Shown here: positions 27,142 to 35,308 of the stretch, in pieces
How positions within the stretch are numbered: the stretch's first letter is position 1
How the letters are laid out: every line of letters begins with the position of its first letter
NCBI RefSeq assembly: GCF_003122385.1
Contig: NZ_CP029255.1
Coordinates: 1,612,001 to 1,676,000, forward strand
DNA from: Flavobacterium crocinum
GTDB taxonomy: Bacteria > Bacteroidota > Bacteroidia > Flavobacteriales > Flavobacteriaceae
Length of the DNA stretch: 64,000 nt
Direction of reading: 5' to 3'
Position numbers and translations under genes: made by a program
The notes under the pieces: generated by a model
The model's database searches: none
What the model saw: the letters and a program-made list of their open reading frames with translations, nothing else
What the model was told of the DNA's origin: nothing

Positions 27142-27870
27142 ATGGTTAGTAAAAACCAAATAAAACTTATCTCAGGTTTACATCAAAAAAAGCAGCGTTT
27201 TGCAAATCAATTATTTTTTGCTGAAGGAGTAAAAGTAATTCAAGAATTGCTGCAATCCAATTTTGAATTAGAACATTTATACACCACATTAAATGATTTT
27301 GAAACGGTTCATGCTTCAAAACGAACGCTTGTTAATGAACAAGAACTGAAAAAAATAAGTGCTTTGTCGACTCCAAATTCCTGTTTGGCAGTTTTCAAAA
27401 TGCCGGCCGAAAAGGCTATTGCCAATTCTGGTTTAATCATTGCTTTAGACGATATCAGAGATCCCGGAAATCTGGGGACTATTTTGCGTCTTTGTGATTG
27501 GTTTGGCATTAAACAAGTAATTTGTTCAAAAGAAACAGTCGACATTTACAACCCAAAAGTGGTTCAGGCCACAATGGGATCAATTACCAGAGTAAATGTG
27601 AATTATATTGACTTAAAAACTTTTCTTGCTCAAACTAAACTGCCTGTTTTTGGAACCTTTATGGACGGAGCAAATATTTATCAATCAGAATTACCAAAAG
27701 AGGGAGTCATTATTATGGGTAATGAAGCTAATGGTATTTCAGAAGAAATTGAAAAAATAGTAACTTCCCGTCTGTCAATTCCAAGATTTGGAGAGCTGCA
27801 AAAAACCGAAAGTTTAAATGTAGCTACTGCAACTGCAATTATTCTTAGTGAATTTAAACGAAATAGTTAA
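27142..27870 (+). CDS. TrmH/SpoU-family RNA 2'-O-methyltransferase
   Basis: 242 aa from the ATG at 27142; the longer frame overlaps the tamL promoter. It has an N-terminal substrate-binding domain (SGLHQKKQRFANQLFFAEGVKVIQELL). The SPOUT knot follows with motif 1 DDIRDPGNLGTILRLCDWFG, motif 2 IIMGNEANGIS and motif 3 IPRFGELQKTESLNVATATAIILSEF. It uses SAM to methylate a ribose in rRNA or tRNA; the exact site is not evident. Confidence 0.9.
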   Translation: MVSKNQIKLISGLHQKKQRFANQLFFAEGVKVIQELLQSNFELEHLYTTLNDFETVHASKRTLVNEQELKKISALSTPNSCLAVFKMPAEKAIANSGLIIALDDIRDPGNLGTILRLCDWFGIKQVICSKETVDIYNPKVVQATMGSITRVNVNYIDLKTFLAQTKLPVFGTFMDGANIYQSELPKEGVIIMGNEANGISEEIEKIVTSRLSIPRFGELQKTESLNVATATAIILSEFKRNS

Positions 27871-27879
27871 GATTTTGTT

Positions 27880-28602
27880 TTAATGAAAAGTGAAATTTAT
27901 TAAAATCGCTCTGGATTTCATAGAATCGATATTATCTGTATAAGGGCTAACCGGATGCTCGGCTGTTACATTATCAGGAATAATTTCATTGGTGATACCA
28001 AACATACCTCTTACAGAAGGAGAAAAGATAAAATACTCGGTAAAAATATCGATTCCAAATCCAACTTCATAAGCAGCGGTCCATTGTTTTACTCTGAATT
28101 TTTGCTGCCAGTTATCATCCTGAGATTTAGCATTACTGGACAGATTTAAAGTAGTTGACATACCTCCAACTAAATACGGACGAATATTTCCTGTACGTAA
28201 GGCAGAAAATTTCAACAATAATGGAAAGTGAATATAAGTACTGTTTACTTCTCTTAAATAATCATTTTCAGTACTTCCTACACCAGGAAAATAAAGGTCA
28301 CGTTTTGTATAATACAATCCCGGTTCAAAACGTAGGTTAATATATTCCTGTAATCTTAAATCGGCTACAACTCCCACGTTAAAACCAGTAGTTTTTTTTA
28401 CCTGAATATCATTTTGTACCGGAGTTTTGTAATCAAATTTAAAATCAAAACTGTTAAAACCTAAATAATAACCAAAGTAAACACGTTGCTTTTGCCAGTT
28501 TTCAAGGTTAATAATAGGGTCTTTGCTAAACATGTTTTTAGCAAATTGCGAATGCCCTTTTGTTGTTAAGACTAATAAAATTAAGATTACAGCTTTTTTC
28601 AT
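27880..28602 (-). CDS. sprT: Type IX secretion / gliding protein SprT (PorT)
   Basis: 240 aa from MKKAVILILLVL (28602); the frame upstream overlaps the menG end. A signal peptide (ends GHSQ) is followed by an eight-strand outer-membrane-type barrel (YFGYYLGFNSFDFKFDYK, INLRFEPGLYYTKRDLYF, YIHFPLLLKFS, RPYLVGGMSTTLNL, AAYEVGFGIDIF). PorT/SprT is required for type IX secretion and gliding. The gene starts one base after the menG stop, the conserved ubiE-porT order of Flavobacteriia. Confidence 0.88.
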   Translation of the reverse strand: MKKAVILILLVLTTKGHSQFAKNMFSKDPIINLENWQKQRVYFGYYLGFNSFDFKFDYKTPVQNDIQVKKTTGFNVGVVADLRLQEYINLRFEPGLYYTKRDLYFPGVGSTENDYLREVNSTYIHFPLLLKFSALRTGNIRPYLVGGMSTTLNLSSNAKSQDDNWQQKFRVKQWTAAYEVGFGIDIFTEYFIFSPSVRGMFGITNEIIPDNVTAEHPVSPYTDNIDSMKSRAILINFTFH

Positions 28603-28603
28603 A

Positions 28604-29335
28604 CTATTTTTTAGATGCAGAATAAATCGTTGCGACACCAAAAGTTTGCGGCATTGCCACAACATCTATAAACCCAGTTTTTCTCAAAATATTGTTTAAG
28701 GCTTCTCCATACGGAAAAGCAGCGGCAGATTCAGACAGATAGCCATAAGCATCATTGTCTTTTGAAAATAATTTACCAATAAGAGGTAATATATTTTTGC
28801 TGTAAAAATTATAACCTTGTTTATAAGGGAATTTGTCCGGAACAGAAGTTTCTAAGATAACAAAAACACCATTTGGTTTTAAAACCCTTAGGATTTCAGA
28901 GAAACCTTTTTCAAGATTTTCAAAATTTCTTACTCCAAAACCAACAGTGATTGCGTCAAAGTAATTATCCTCAAAAGGCATATTTTCAGAATCGCCTAAA
29001 ACCAATTCGATAACATTAGAAAGATTTTTTTCCTGAACCTTCTTTTTTCCAACTTCCAACATTCCGGCAGAAATATCCAGACCAATAATTTTTTCGGCTT
29101 TAGTCTGAGCTAATAAAATAGCTAAATCACCAGTTCCTGTAGCGATGTCTAAAACAACTTTAGGTTTTTTGTCTGATACTATTTTTAATACTTTTTTACG
29201 CCACTTAACATCAATACCAAATGAAATGACACGATTTAAATTGTCGTAATTCCCAGAAATGGTGTCAAACATTTGGGTTACCTGCTCTTTTTTACCTAGT
29301 GAAGAGTCTTTATACGGAGTTACTTTTTCAGACAT
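28604..29335 (-). CDS. menG: Demethylmenaquinone / ubiquinone methyltransferase
   Basis: 243 aa from [11 protein letters not shown] (29335). SAM-dependent C-methyltransferase of menaquinone synthesis (UbiE family): motif [49 protein letters not shown], and [30 protein letters not shown]. In an anaerobe/aerobe of this phylum the quinone is menaquinone, hence menG. A TATATTTG -7 box lies at 29350-29357 (minus). It is coupled to sprT downstream. Confidence 0.93.
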   Translation of the reverse strand: MSEKVTPYKDSSLGKKEQVTQMFDTISGNYDNLNRVISFGIDVKWRKKVLKIVSDKKPKVVLDIATGTGDLAILLAQTKAEKIIGLDISAGMLEVGKKKVQEKNLSNVIELVLGDSENMPFEDNYFDAITVGFGVRNFENLEKGFSEILRVLKPNGVFVILETSVPDKFPYKQGYNFYSKNILPLIGKLFSKDNDAYGYLSESAAAFPYGEALNNILRKTGFIDVVAMPQTFGVATIYSASKK

Positions 29336-29362
29336 TTTTTTAATTTGGACAAATATAAACAA

Positions 29363-29690
29363 TCTAGTTTAACTGTAATTGAGTTTTTTGATTTGTAAAA
29401 TAAATGTTTTGGATGATTTGTTTTAAGGTTAAGAATTAGGATGTTTTGGCATCCCTAAATTTAGGGATATTAATAAAATCCCTAAATCACGGTATTGTGT
29501 AATCCCTCTAATATGAACAACTTTGCTAAAGTAAAAATGATTAAAGTTTTAATGATTGATAATTGTCACTATGACTTAAGCAAATGGTTACTGTTTTTGC
29601 GCTTGTAAATTCATTTGTTCTTGAAAAAGTTTTGTAAGTATTATTCTTGGGGGGAAATACTAATTAATAGTGCAAAATACGTTCTTAGGA
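29363..29690. other. Gene-free stretch with an 18-bp palindrome
   Basis: No plausible protein gene lies between menG and folA. ATCCCTAAATTTAGGGAT (29451-29468) is a perfect palindrome, and its left half recurs at 29478-29487 (ATCCCTAAAT). This arrangement of an operator plus an extra half-site suggests binding by a dimeric regulator. No gene is close enough to assign a target confidently. Confidence 0.5.
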
Positions 29691-29691
29691 T

Positions 29692-29912
29692 TAAATTTGT
29701 TTTTGGAAATTTTAATTTTCTGCCTTTAATATCTTAGTGGTATTTGTTGTTAAAGGCGTTTTTGAGATTTAGGTCTCAAATAACATAAAATGTTATTCAG
29801 TTATTTCAAATGTTTTCAACATTTGTGATTTTTAAACAAAAACTATTCTTGAGAGAGTCAGGTCAAAAATCAATTGTTTTAAAAACATCCTCTATTTTAG
29901 AGGATGTTTTTT
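29692..29912 (+). ncRNA. Candidate structured small RNA
   Basis: An exact TAAATTTG -7 box (29692-29699) is followed by a run of hairpins: GCCTTTAA/TTAAAGGC (29722-29757), TTTGAGA/TCTCAAA (29761-29780), AATAACA/TGTTATT (29779-29797) and CAAATGTT/AACATTTG (29807-29825). It ends at a strong terminator (29881-29911). There is no coding potential. The transcript would be about 205 nt. No -33 TTG is seen at the right distance, so expression is unproven. Confidence 0.4.
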
Positions 29913-29914
29913 AT
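29881..29914. terminator. Bidirectional terminator after folA / candidate sRNA
   Basis: AAAAACATCCTCTA and TAGAGGATGTTTTT arms around TTT; usable from both strands. Confidence 0.85.
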
Positions 29915-30397
29915 TTATTTTCTAATGTAAGTTTCGTAAGTGTAATCATAAAGATGTTTTTCATCTTTATAATTTTCTTCAGATTCTACTAAAAGCCATT
30001 CGCTTTTATTAATTTTCGGAAAGAAAGTATCAGCATCAAAACTGTGGTGAACTTTAGTTAATTCTATTATGTCTGTAAACGGAAGTGCAAGATTGTAAAT
30101 TTCACCGCCACCAATAACATAACTGTCATCATTTTCCGGGCATGCAGCGATTGCTTTTTCTATGCTGTCAACAACAATGCATCCTTCAGGCTGATAATTC
30201 TCCTGACGGGTAATTATGACATGTACTCTGTTTGGTAATGGTTTAGGAAAACTTTCAAAAGTTTTTCTTCCCATAATAATATGATGACCGGTAGTAAGTG
30301 ATTTAAATCTTTTAAAATCATTTGGCAGGTGCCATACTAATTCATTGTTTTTTCCAAGCGCATTATTTTCGGCCGCAGCCGCTATCATTATAATCAT
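29915..30397 (-). CDS. folA: Dihydrofolate reductase
   Basis: 160 aa NADPH-dependent reductase making tetrahydrofolate. Motifs: IAAAAENNALGKNNELVWHLPNDFKRFK (substrate loop with catalytic Asp), IIMGRKTFESFPKPLPNR, and SYVIGGGEIYNLALPFTDIIELTKV. A second ATG three codons in could also be the start. It lies 12 bases after a 2TM protein gene on the same strand. thyA, which consumes its product, is 1 kb away. Confidence 0.95.
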   Translation of the reverse strand: MIIMIAAAAENNALGKNNELVWHLPNDFKRFKSLTTGHHIIMGRKTFESFPKPLPNRVHVIITRQENYQPEGCIVVDSIEKAIAACPENDDSYVIGGGEIYNLALPFTDIIELTKVHHSFDADTFFPKINKSEWLLVESEENYKDEKHLYDYTYETYIRK

Positions 30398-30409
30398 GGT
30401 ATGCTTAAA

Positions 30410-30754
30410 CTAAATTTTATTTTCATTCTCTTCATTAATTGAAGATTCGAGCTGACCAATTCTTTTTTGCTGTAAAGCAACTAGTCGGTCAATTTGTTCT
30501 CTTTCCCATTTTTTATTCATAAAACGGTCAGTGATGTACACTTTTATAAAATGCAGAATAAAAAGAAATAACCAAATGGTAATACCCCAGATACACCAAT
30601 TTTGAGTGGTGCCTTCGCCAAAACCAAAAAATCTATTGGCAATAAATAAAAATAAACTTCCCAGAAGGAAAAGAACAAAATGAAAATAAAGGATTTTTTT
30701 TTGTCTTAACCGGCGTCTGGCATATTCGTATTGTTCGTGCACTTCTTTTTCCAT
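30410..30754 (-). CDS. 2TM-domain membrane protein
   Basis: 114 aa. A charged N-terminus (EYARRRLRQKK) is followed by two transmembrane helices (about 22-40 and 52-72) and a basic linker with a coiled-coil tail (REQIDRLVALQQKRIGQLESSI). This is the 2TM family common in Bacteroidota, sometimes fused to histidine kinases. It is cotranscribed with folA. Function unknown. Confidence 0.78.
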   Translation of the reverse strand: MEKEVHEQYEYARRRLRQKKILYFHFVLFLLGSLFLFIANRFFGFGEGTTQNWCIWGITIWLFLFILHFIKVYITDRFMNKKWEREQIDRLVALQQKRIGQLESSINEENENKI

Positions 30755-30993
30755 AAGATAAAAATGAGATTATAAAGTTAAAATTTATTTTGGAAAGTCA
30801 ATATTTTGCGAATAGAATATTTGATTTGAAATGATCTAAGAATTTGAAAAGCAAAATTTTATGTGGGATAAATTACAGATATAGCTAAAATTGTGTGCCG
30901 ATTTTGGTATTATCATAAATCGATTAGTGTCGTAGTGAGGATTTGAACGATTTTACTTAATTTTAGAGGTATAAATCTAAAAACTAAATAGTT
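30755..30993. other. Intergenic region, nothing recognised
   Basis: About 240 AT-rich bases between divergent genes. No ORF, hairpin with a T tract, or consensus promoter was found by eye. Confidence 0.4.
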
Positions 30994-31290
30994 ATGTCTT
31001 TGAAAAAACAATTTATCAAAACGAAGCCAGTTTGTAAAGTAACATTTTCTATAGATGCCAAGGATGCTGATTCGGCAGCAGTTGTGGGAGATTTTAACAA
31101 CTGGAATCCTTCAGAAGGAACTTTAAGTAAGTTAAAAAACGGAACTTTTAAAGCAACTTATGACTTGGTTAAGGATGCGATTTACGAATTCAAGTACATA
31201 ATTGACGGAACATATGTAAATGATCCGGAAGCCGATTCTTATAAATGGAATGATTACGCAGGAAGTGAAAATAGTGTTTTAGTTGTATAA
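30994..31290 (+). CDS. Stand-alone glycogen-binding (CBM48/isoamylase N-terminal) domain protein
   Basis: 98 aa, essentially one early-set/CBM48 domain: VTFSIDAKDADSAAVVGDFNNWNP (the WNP glycogen-binding signature) and YEFKYIIDGTYVNDPEADSYKWNDYAGSENSVLVV. In larger enzymes this module binds glycogen or starch. As a single domain it may act as an adaptor or sensor. It is a single gene with its own terminator. Catalysis is not expected. Confidence 0.85.
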   Translation: MSLKKQFIKTKPVCKVTFSIDAKDADSAAVVGDFNNWNPSEGTLSKLKNGTFKATYDLVKDAIYEFKYIIDGTYVNDPEADSYKWNDYAGSENSVLVV

Positions 31291-31291
31291 A

Positions 31292-31325
31292 AAAATCCGC
31301 TTATTTTTTTAAGCGGATTTTTTGT
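31292..31325. terminator. Bidirectional terminator, CBM48 gene / thyA
   Basis: AAAATCCGCTTA and TAAGCGGATTTT arms around T6, between convergent genes. Confidence 0.85.
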
Positions 31326-31328
31326 TTT

Positions 31329-32180
31329 TTATACAGCGACACTTCCTTTTATAGCAGGATGCGGATCGTAATCTACTAAAGTGAAATCATCATAATCAAA
31401 ATCAAAAATGTTTTTAATCTCCGGATTCAAAATCATTTTTGGTAATGGTTTTGGTTCACGGGTTAATTGTAATTCTAATTGTTCAAAATGATTATTGTAA
31501 ATGTGTGCATCACCAAAAGTGTGTATAAATTCACCTGGTTCCAAATCGCAAACCTGAGCAATCATCATTGTAAATAATGCGTAAGAAGCAATATTAAAAG
31601 GAACTCCTAAAAATATATCGGCACTTCTTTGGTATAACTGGCAGGATAATTTTCCTTTTGTTTCTCCTTTTTCTAAATCCGGTGCTGCTACATAAAACTG
31701 AAAAAAAGCATGACAAGGAGGTAAGGCAGCTTTGTTATTTGCAACATTCTCCTCAAATGATTTTTTAGTATCCGGAAGAACTGATGGGTTCCATGCAGAA
31801 ACCAACATTCTTCGGCTATTCGGATTTGTTTTTAATTCGGTAATTAATTCAGATATCTGATCAATTTCTTCACTGTTCCAGTTGCGCCACTGATGCCCGT
31901 AAACAGGCCCTAAATCTCCATTAGAATCAGCCCATTCGTCCCAGATTTTTACTCCGTTTTCTTTAAGGTATTTGATGTTAGTATCACCTTTTAAAAACCA
32001 AAGTAATTCGTAGATAATTGATTTTAAATGAAGCTTTTTTGTTGTAACCATCGGGAAACCTTCACTTAAATCAAAACGCATCTGATAACCGAAAACACTT
32101 TTTGTTCCGGTTCCGGTACGGTCTCCTTTTTGATTGCCGTTTTCTAAAACGTGTTTTACTAAATCTAAGTATTGTTTCAT
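31329..32180 (-). CDS. thyA: Thymidylate synthase
   Basis: 283 aa, converting dUMP to dTMP with methylenetetrahydrofolate. Motifs: [20 protein letters not shown], the catalytic cysteine in [12 protein letters not shown] (C156), [24 protein letters not shown], and HIYNNHFEQ. It is about 20 residues longer than E. coli ThyA because of two short insertions around the catalytic Cys (about 137-150 and 165-175). It lies 54 bases after the bifunctional-nuclease gene, probably in one operon. Confidence 0.96.
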   Translation of the reverse strand: MKQYLDLVKHVLENGNQKGDRTGTGTKSVFGYQMRFDLSEGFPMVTTKKLHLKSIIYELLWFLKGDTNIKYLKENGVKIWDEWADSNGDLGPVYGHQWRNWNSEEIDQISELITELKTNPNSRRMLVSAWNPSVLPDTKKSFEENVANNKAALPPCHAFFQFYVAAPDLEKGETKGKLSCQLYQRSADIFLGVPFNIASYALFTMMIAQVCDLEPGEFIHTFGDAHIYNNHFEQLELQLTREPKPLPKMILNPEIKNIFDFDYDDFTLVDYDPHPAIKGSVAV

Positions 32181-32234
32181 GTTTAGGTTTATTCGTTTGA
32201 CTGTTTAATCGATTTAACGAATGAACAGTTATAA

Positions 32235-32858
32235 TTATCTTCTAGAGATTTCGTCTCTGATTTTAGCTGCTTTTTCGTAATCTTCCTGAGAAACTGCCTG
32301 ATCTAAAAGATCATTTAGTTCCTGCAATGTGTGTTTTGCATACACATCACCGGATTGATTTGTTTCTTCCTCATGTCCAAAAGTTTCCGGATTAGAAAGT
32401 ACATCATCAATTTCCTGAGCTCCCTGATCAGAATCTGAGGCGTTTGATTTTAAATAAATTCCGGCTTTGTCCAGAATGTTTTTATAAGTAAAAATCGGAG
32501 CATTAAAACGTAAAGCCAAAGCAATAGCGTCTGATGTTCTGGCATCGATAATTTCTTCGATTTTATCTCTTTCACAGATTAAACTGGAGTAAAATACGCC
32601 GTCAACAAGTTTATGAATAATGACTTGTTTTACTACAATGTCAAATCTTTCTGCAAAGTTTTTGAACAGATCGTGCGTTAACGGACGAGGAGGTTTTATT
32701 TCTTTTTCTAAGGCAATAGCTATCGATTGGGCTTCAAAAGCGCCAATAACTATAGGTAATTTTCTTTCACCATCAACTTCATTCAGAATTAAGGCATAAG
32801 CGCCATTTTGAGTTTGACTGTATGAAATTCCTTTTATAGATAATTTTACTAGACTCAT
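32235..32858 (-). CDS. Bifunctional nuclease (BFN/DUF151) with C-terminal UVR domain
   Basis: 207 aa from MSLVKLSIKGI (32858). The DUF151/BFN domain covers about 1-135 (LPIVIGAFEAQSIAIALE, RPLTHDLFKNF, DARTSDAIALALRFNAPIF). An acidic linker leads to a UvrB/UvrC interaction motif at the C-terminus (LQELNDLLDQAVSQEDYEKAAKIRDEISRR region). Plant BFN proteins have RNase/DNase activity; the bacterial role is unclear. A hairpin plus U tract lies in its leader at 32869-32888. Confidence 0.85.
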   Translation of the reverse strand: MSLVKLSIKGISYSQTQNGAYALILNEVDGERKLPIVIGAFEAQSIAIALEKEIKPPRPLTHDLFKNFAERFDIVVKQVIIHKLVDGVFYSSLICERDKIEEIIDARTSDAIALALRFNAPIFTYKNILDKAGIYLKSNASDSDQGAQEIDDVLSNPETFGHEEETNQSGDVYAKHTLQELNDLLDQAVSQEDYEKAAKIRDEISRR

Positions 32859-32868
32859 ATATGTTTGT

Positions 32869-32888
32869 AAAAAAGGCACTTAGCACCT
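32869..32888 (-). promoter_or_regulatory. Attenuator-like hairpin in the bifunctional-nuclease leader
   Basis: In RNA sense GGUGC-UAA-GUGCC (with two G-U pairs) is followed by a run of U, ending 10 bases before the ATG. The stem closely resembles the rpsO terminator stem at 5223-5240. It could stop a fraction of transcripts. Confidence 0.35.
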
Positions 32889-32949
32889 CATTTTATTGCT
32901 TTTTTTGATTGGAAAATAAAGCTGCAATTTTAATCAAAAAATATGGAAC

Positions 32950-33003
32950 AAAAAAGCTGCCTTAAAACAAAGATACGATTATCTTGTTTTTAGGCAGCTA
33001 TAT
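32950..33003 (-). terminator. etfA terminator (long imperfect hairpin)
   Basis: AGCTGCCT (32955-32962) pairs with AGGCAGCT (32992-32999). The inner arms (AAAACAAAGATA / TATCTTGTTTT) extend the stem to about 19 bp, followed by a U tract in the etfA direction. Confidence 0.75.
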
Positions 33004-33022
33004 TTTAAGAGAGAATTTTAAT

Positions 33023-33991
33023 TTAAGAATGTTGAGCTTTAAAAGCTTTTAATTTCTCTGTTAGTTGTGGTACAATTTCGAAAGCATCACCAACAATTCC
33101 GTAATCAGCTACTTTGAAGAAAGGAGCTTCCGGATCATTATTGATTACCACTTTTACTTTTGATGAGTTAATACCCGCAATATGCTGTATAGCTCCGGAG
33201 ATACCAATAGCAATGTATAAGTTTGTTGCAACCGGCTTTCCAGTTTGTCCAACGTGCTCGCTGTGAGGTCTCCATCCTAAATCTGAAACCGGTTTAGAAC
33301 ATGCAGTTGCAGCGCCTAAAACTTCAGCTAAATTTTCAATTAATCCCCAGTTTTCAGGACCTTTTAAGCCACGTCCGCCAGAAACTACGATGTCAGCATC
33401 AGCAATAGAAACTTTTCCGGAAACCTTTTCAACAGAATCTACTTTAATTCCGAAGTCGTTATCTCCAAGTGTTGGGTTAAAATCTTCCGCAGCAGCGGCT
33501 CCTGTACTTTCAAAAATTCCGTAAGAATTTTTAGCTAAACCAAGAACTTTTACATCGGTATCGATTTGAGTGATGTTGAAAGCTTTGTTTGAAAAAGCAT
33601 TTCTTTTTACCTGGAATGGAGAAGTACTTACTGGTAATCCAACAACATTTGAAGCAAAACCAGCATTTAAAGCTACCGCAACTAATGATGAAAGATAGAT
33701 ACTGTCTGTTGTAGAAGAAAGTAAAACTACTTTTGTTCCTTCTTTTTCAGCAGCCTGTTTGATTACATCAGCGTAAGCCTTAGCAGTAAAGCCAGCTAAT
33801 TTATCGTTGGTTACTTTTAATACTTTATCAACTCCGTATTTGCCTAATTCGCTTACATCGCTAATGTTTACAGTCAAAGCTGTAACAGTTGTTCCTAAAG
33901 ATTCAGCTACTTTTTTAGCATAAGAAGCTAATTCGAAAGCTACTTTTTTAAATTTTCCTTCTGCAGATTCTGCATATATTAATATTGACAT
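33023..33991 (-). CDS. etfA: Electron transfer flavoprotein alpha subunit
   Basis: 322 aa from MSILIYAESAEG (33991). The C-terminal FAD-binding domain is clear: VVSGGRGLKGPENWGLIENLAEVLGAATACSKPVSDLGWRPHSEHVGQTGKPV, then YIAIGISGAIQHIAGI and VVINNDPEAPFFKVADYGIVGD. It pairs with EtfB to pass electrons from acyl-CoA dehydrogenases to the quinone pool. It lies downstream of etfB in one operon and has its own terminator. Confidence 0.96.
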   Translation of the reverse strand: MSILIYAESAEGKFKKVAFELASYAKKVAESLGTTVTALTVNISDVSELGKYGVDKVLKVTNDKLAGFTAKAYADVIKQAAEKEGTKVVLLSSTTDSIYLSSLVAVALNAGFASNVVGLPVSTSPFQVKRNAFSNKAFNITQIDTDVKVLGLAKNSYGIFESTGAAAAEDFNPTLGDNDFGIKVDSVEKVSGKVSIADADIVVSGGRGLKGPENWGLIENLAEVLGAATACSKPVSDLGWRPHSEHVGQTGKPVATNLYIAIGISGAIQHIAGINSSKVKVVINNDPEAPFFKVADYGIVGDAFEIVPQLTEKLKAFKAQHS

Positions 33992-34004
33992 GATTTTTTT
34001 GTTT

Positions 34005-34058
34005 TGAGGTTTCATGTTTCAGGTTTCACGTTTGAAAACTGAACACTAAAAACTGATT
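34005..34058. repeat. Intergenic repeat related to 23320-23398
   Basis: GGTTTCATGTTTCAGGTTTC units, then AACTGAACACTAAAAACTG followed by ATTACT. Compare AACTGAACACTTAAAACTG before fbaA/accD. It lies between etfB and etfA. Confidence 0.45.
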
Positions 34059-34059
34059 A

Positions 34060-34806
34060 CTAGATTACTTTCGCTTCGTTGTGTAATAAATTGATTAACT
34101 CATCTAAATTATCTGCAGAAACCAATTTTACTGCCGATTTTGGAGCTGGTTTTTCAAATTTCACCGCTTTAGTATTTACAGGAGCCTCAACTGGCTCAAG
34201 AATAGTTAAAGCCTTAGTTCTTGCAGTCATGATTCCTCTCATGTTTGGAATACGAAGATCTTTTTCTTCAACAAGACCTTTTTGAGCGCCAATAATTAAA
34301 GGCAGAGTAGTGCTTACAGTTTCTTTTCCACCGTCAATTTCACGAACTGCTTTTACGTTGTTTCCGTCAACAGTTAAGTTTGTACAAGAGTTTAAGAAGT
34401 TAGAACCTAAAATACCAGCAATCATTCCAGGAACCATTCCTCCATTATAATCTAAAGATTCTTTTCCTGCAATTACAAGATCATAACCTCCGTTTTTAAT
34501 TACTTCTGCTAATTGTTTTGCAACAAAAAAACCATCAGTTGGATTTGCGTTTACACGAATTGCTTCGTTTGCTCCAATTGCCAAAGCTTTACGCAATGTT
34601 GGTTCAGTATCAGGGCCTCCAACGTTTACGACGGTTACATTTGCACCTTGCTGCTCCTGGAACCAAATTGCACGTGTAAGACCAAATTCGTCGTTAGGGT
34701 TAATTACATATTGTACGCCGGCTGTATCAAATTCTGAATCACCGTTAGTAAAGTTAATTTTAGAAGTAGTATCAGGTACATGGCTGATGCAAACTAGTAT
34801 TTTCAT
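34060..34806 (-). CDS. etfB: Electron transfer flavoprotein beta subunit
   Basis: 248 aa: MKILVCISHVPDTTSKI, YVINPNDEFGLTRAIW, VVNVGGPDTEPTLRKALAIGANEAIRV, DLVIAGKESLDYNGGMVPGMIAGILG, and LRIPNMRGIMTARTKAL (the ETF-beta signature). It binds AMP and partners with EtfA. It is the first gene of the etfBA operon; a TAAATTTG -7 box lies at 34840-34847 (minus). Confidence 0.96.
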   Translation of the reverse strand: MKILVCISHVPDTTSKINFTNGDSEFDTAGVQYVINPNDEFGLTRAIWFQEQQGANVTVVNVGGPDTEPTLRKALAIGANEAIRVNANPTDGFFVAKQLAEVIKNGGYDLVIAGKESLDYNGGMVPGMIAGILGSNFLNSCTNLTVDGNNVKAVREIDGGKETVSTTLPLIIGAQKGLVEEKDLRIPNMRGIMTARTKALTILEPVEAPVNTKAVKFEKPAPKSAVKLVSADNLDELINLLHNEAKVI

Positions 34807-35308
34807 AAGTATATATTTTGAATTTATAATATGCTTTTACAAATTTAGAATTTAATTTGGAATAATTATACTATGCATGCATAATATTTTTTAAAACTAT
34901 TACGATTTCGCAGATTATGCGGTTTTAAGTGATTTTCATCGGAATCTAAAAATGAAAAAACATTCATTTTGCCTGATTGTTAGGAATTTTGCAATTATTA
35001 GAGTGTTCTGGTAGATTTAAATTTTGTATAAAAAATACTATTTTTCGGTTTTTTACGTTTTGATGAATGAATTCTGGAGAAACAAGAATTAAACAAATAG
35101 ATAAAACTTTGTATAAAAAATATTTTTAGCCTAACTAAGTGTGGATTTTATGTTATTATATCGATTTCGTAAATATCACAATAAGCATAAAAAAGTTAAA
35201 AGCTCAAGATGTAAAGAAGTTCATGCGATTTTAAATTCAATTTATGCTTTTAAGTTATTTAAAATATTTATTTTTGCTCTTCAGAAAATTCAATATACAA
35301 TATAAAAT
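34807..35308. other. Divergent intergenic region etfB / pdhB
   Basis: About 500 AT-rich bases without a gene. It holds an etfB -7 box, a perfect 12-bp palindrome TATGCATGCATA (34872-34883), and a 15-base direct repeat TTTGTATAAAAAATA at 35023-35037 and 35108-35122. Two regulated promoters may lie here. Confidence 0.5.

Noticed and set aside
29810..29992. 60-codon plus-strand frame overlapping the folA 3' end
   Set aside because: It crosses a strong terminator and runs antisense into folA; the region is better explained as structured RNA.
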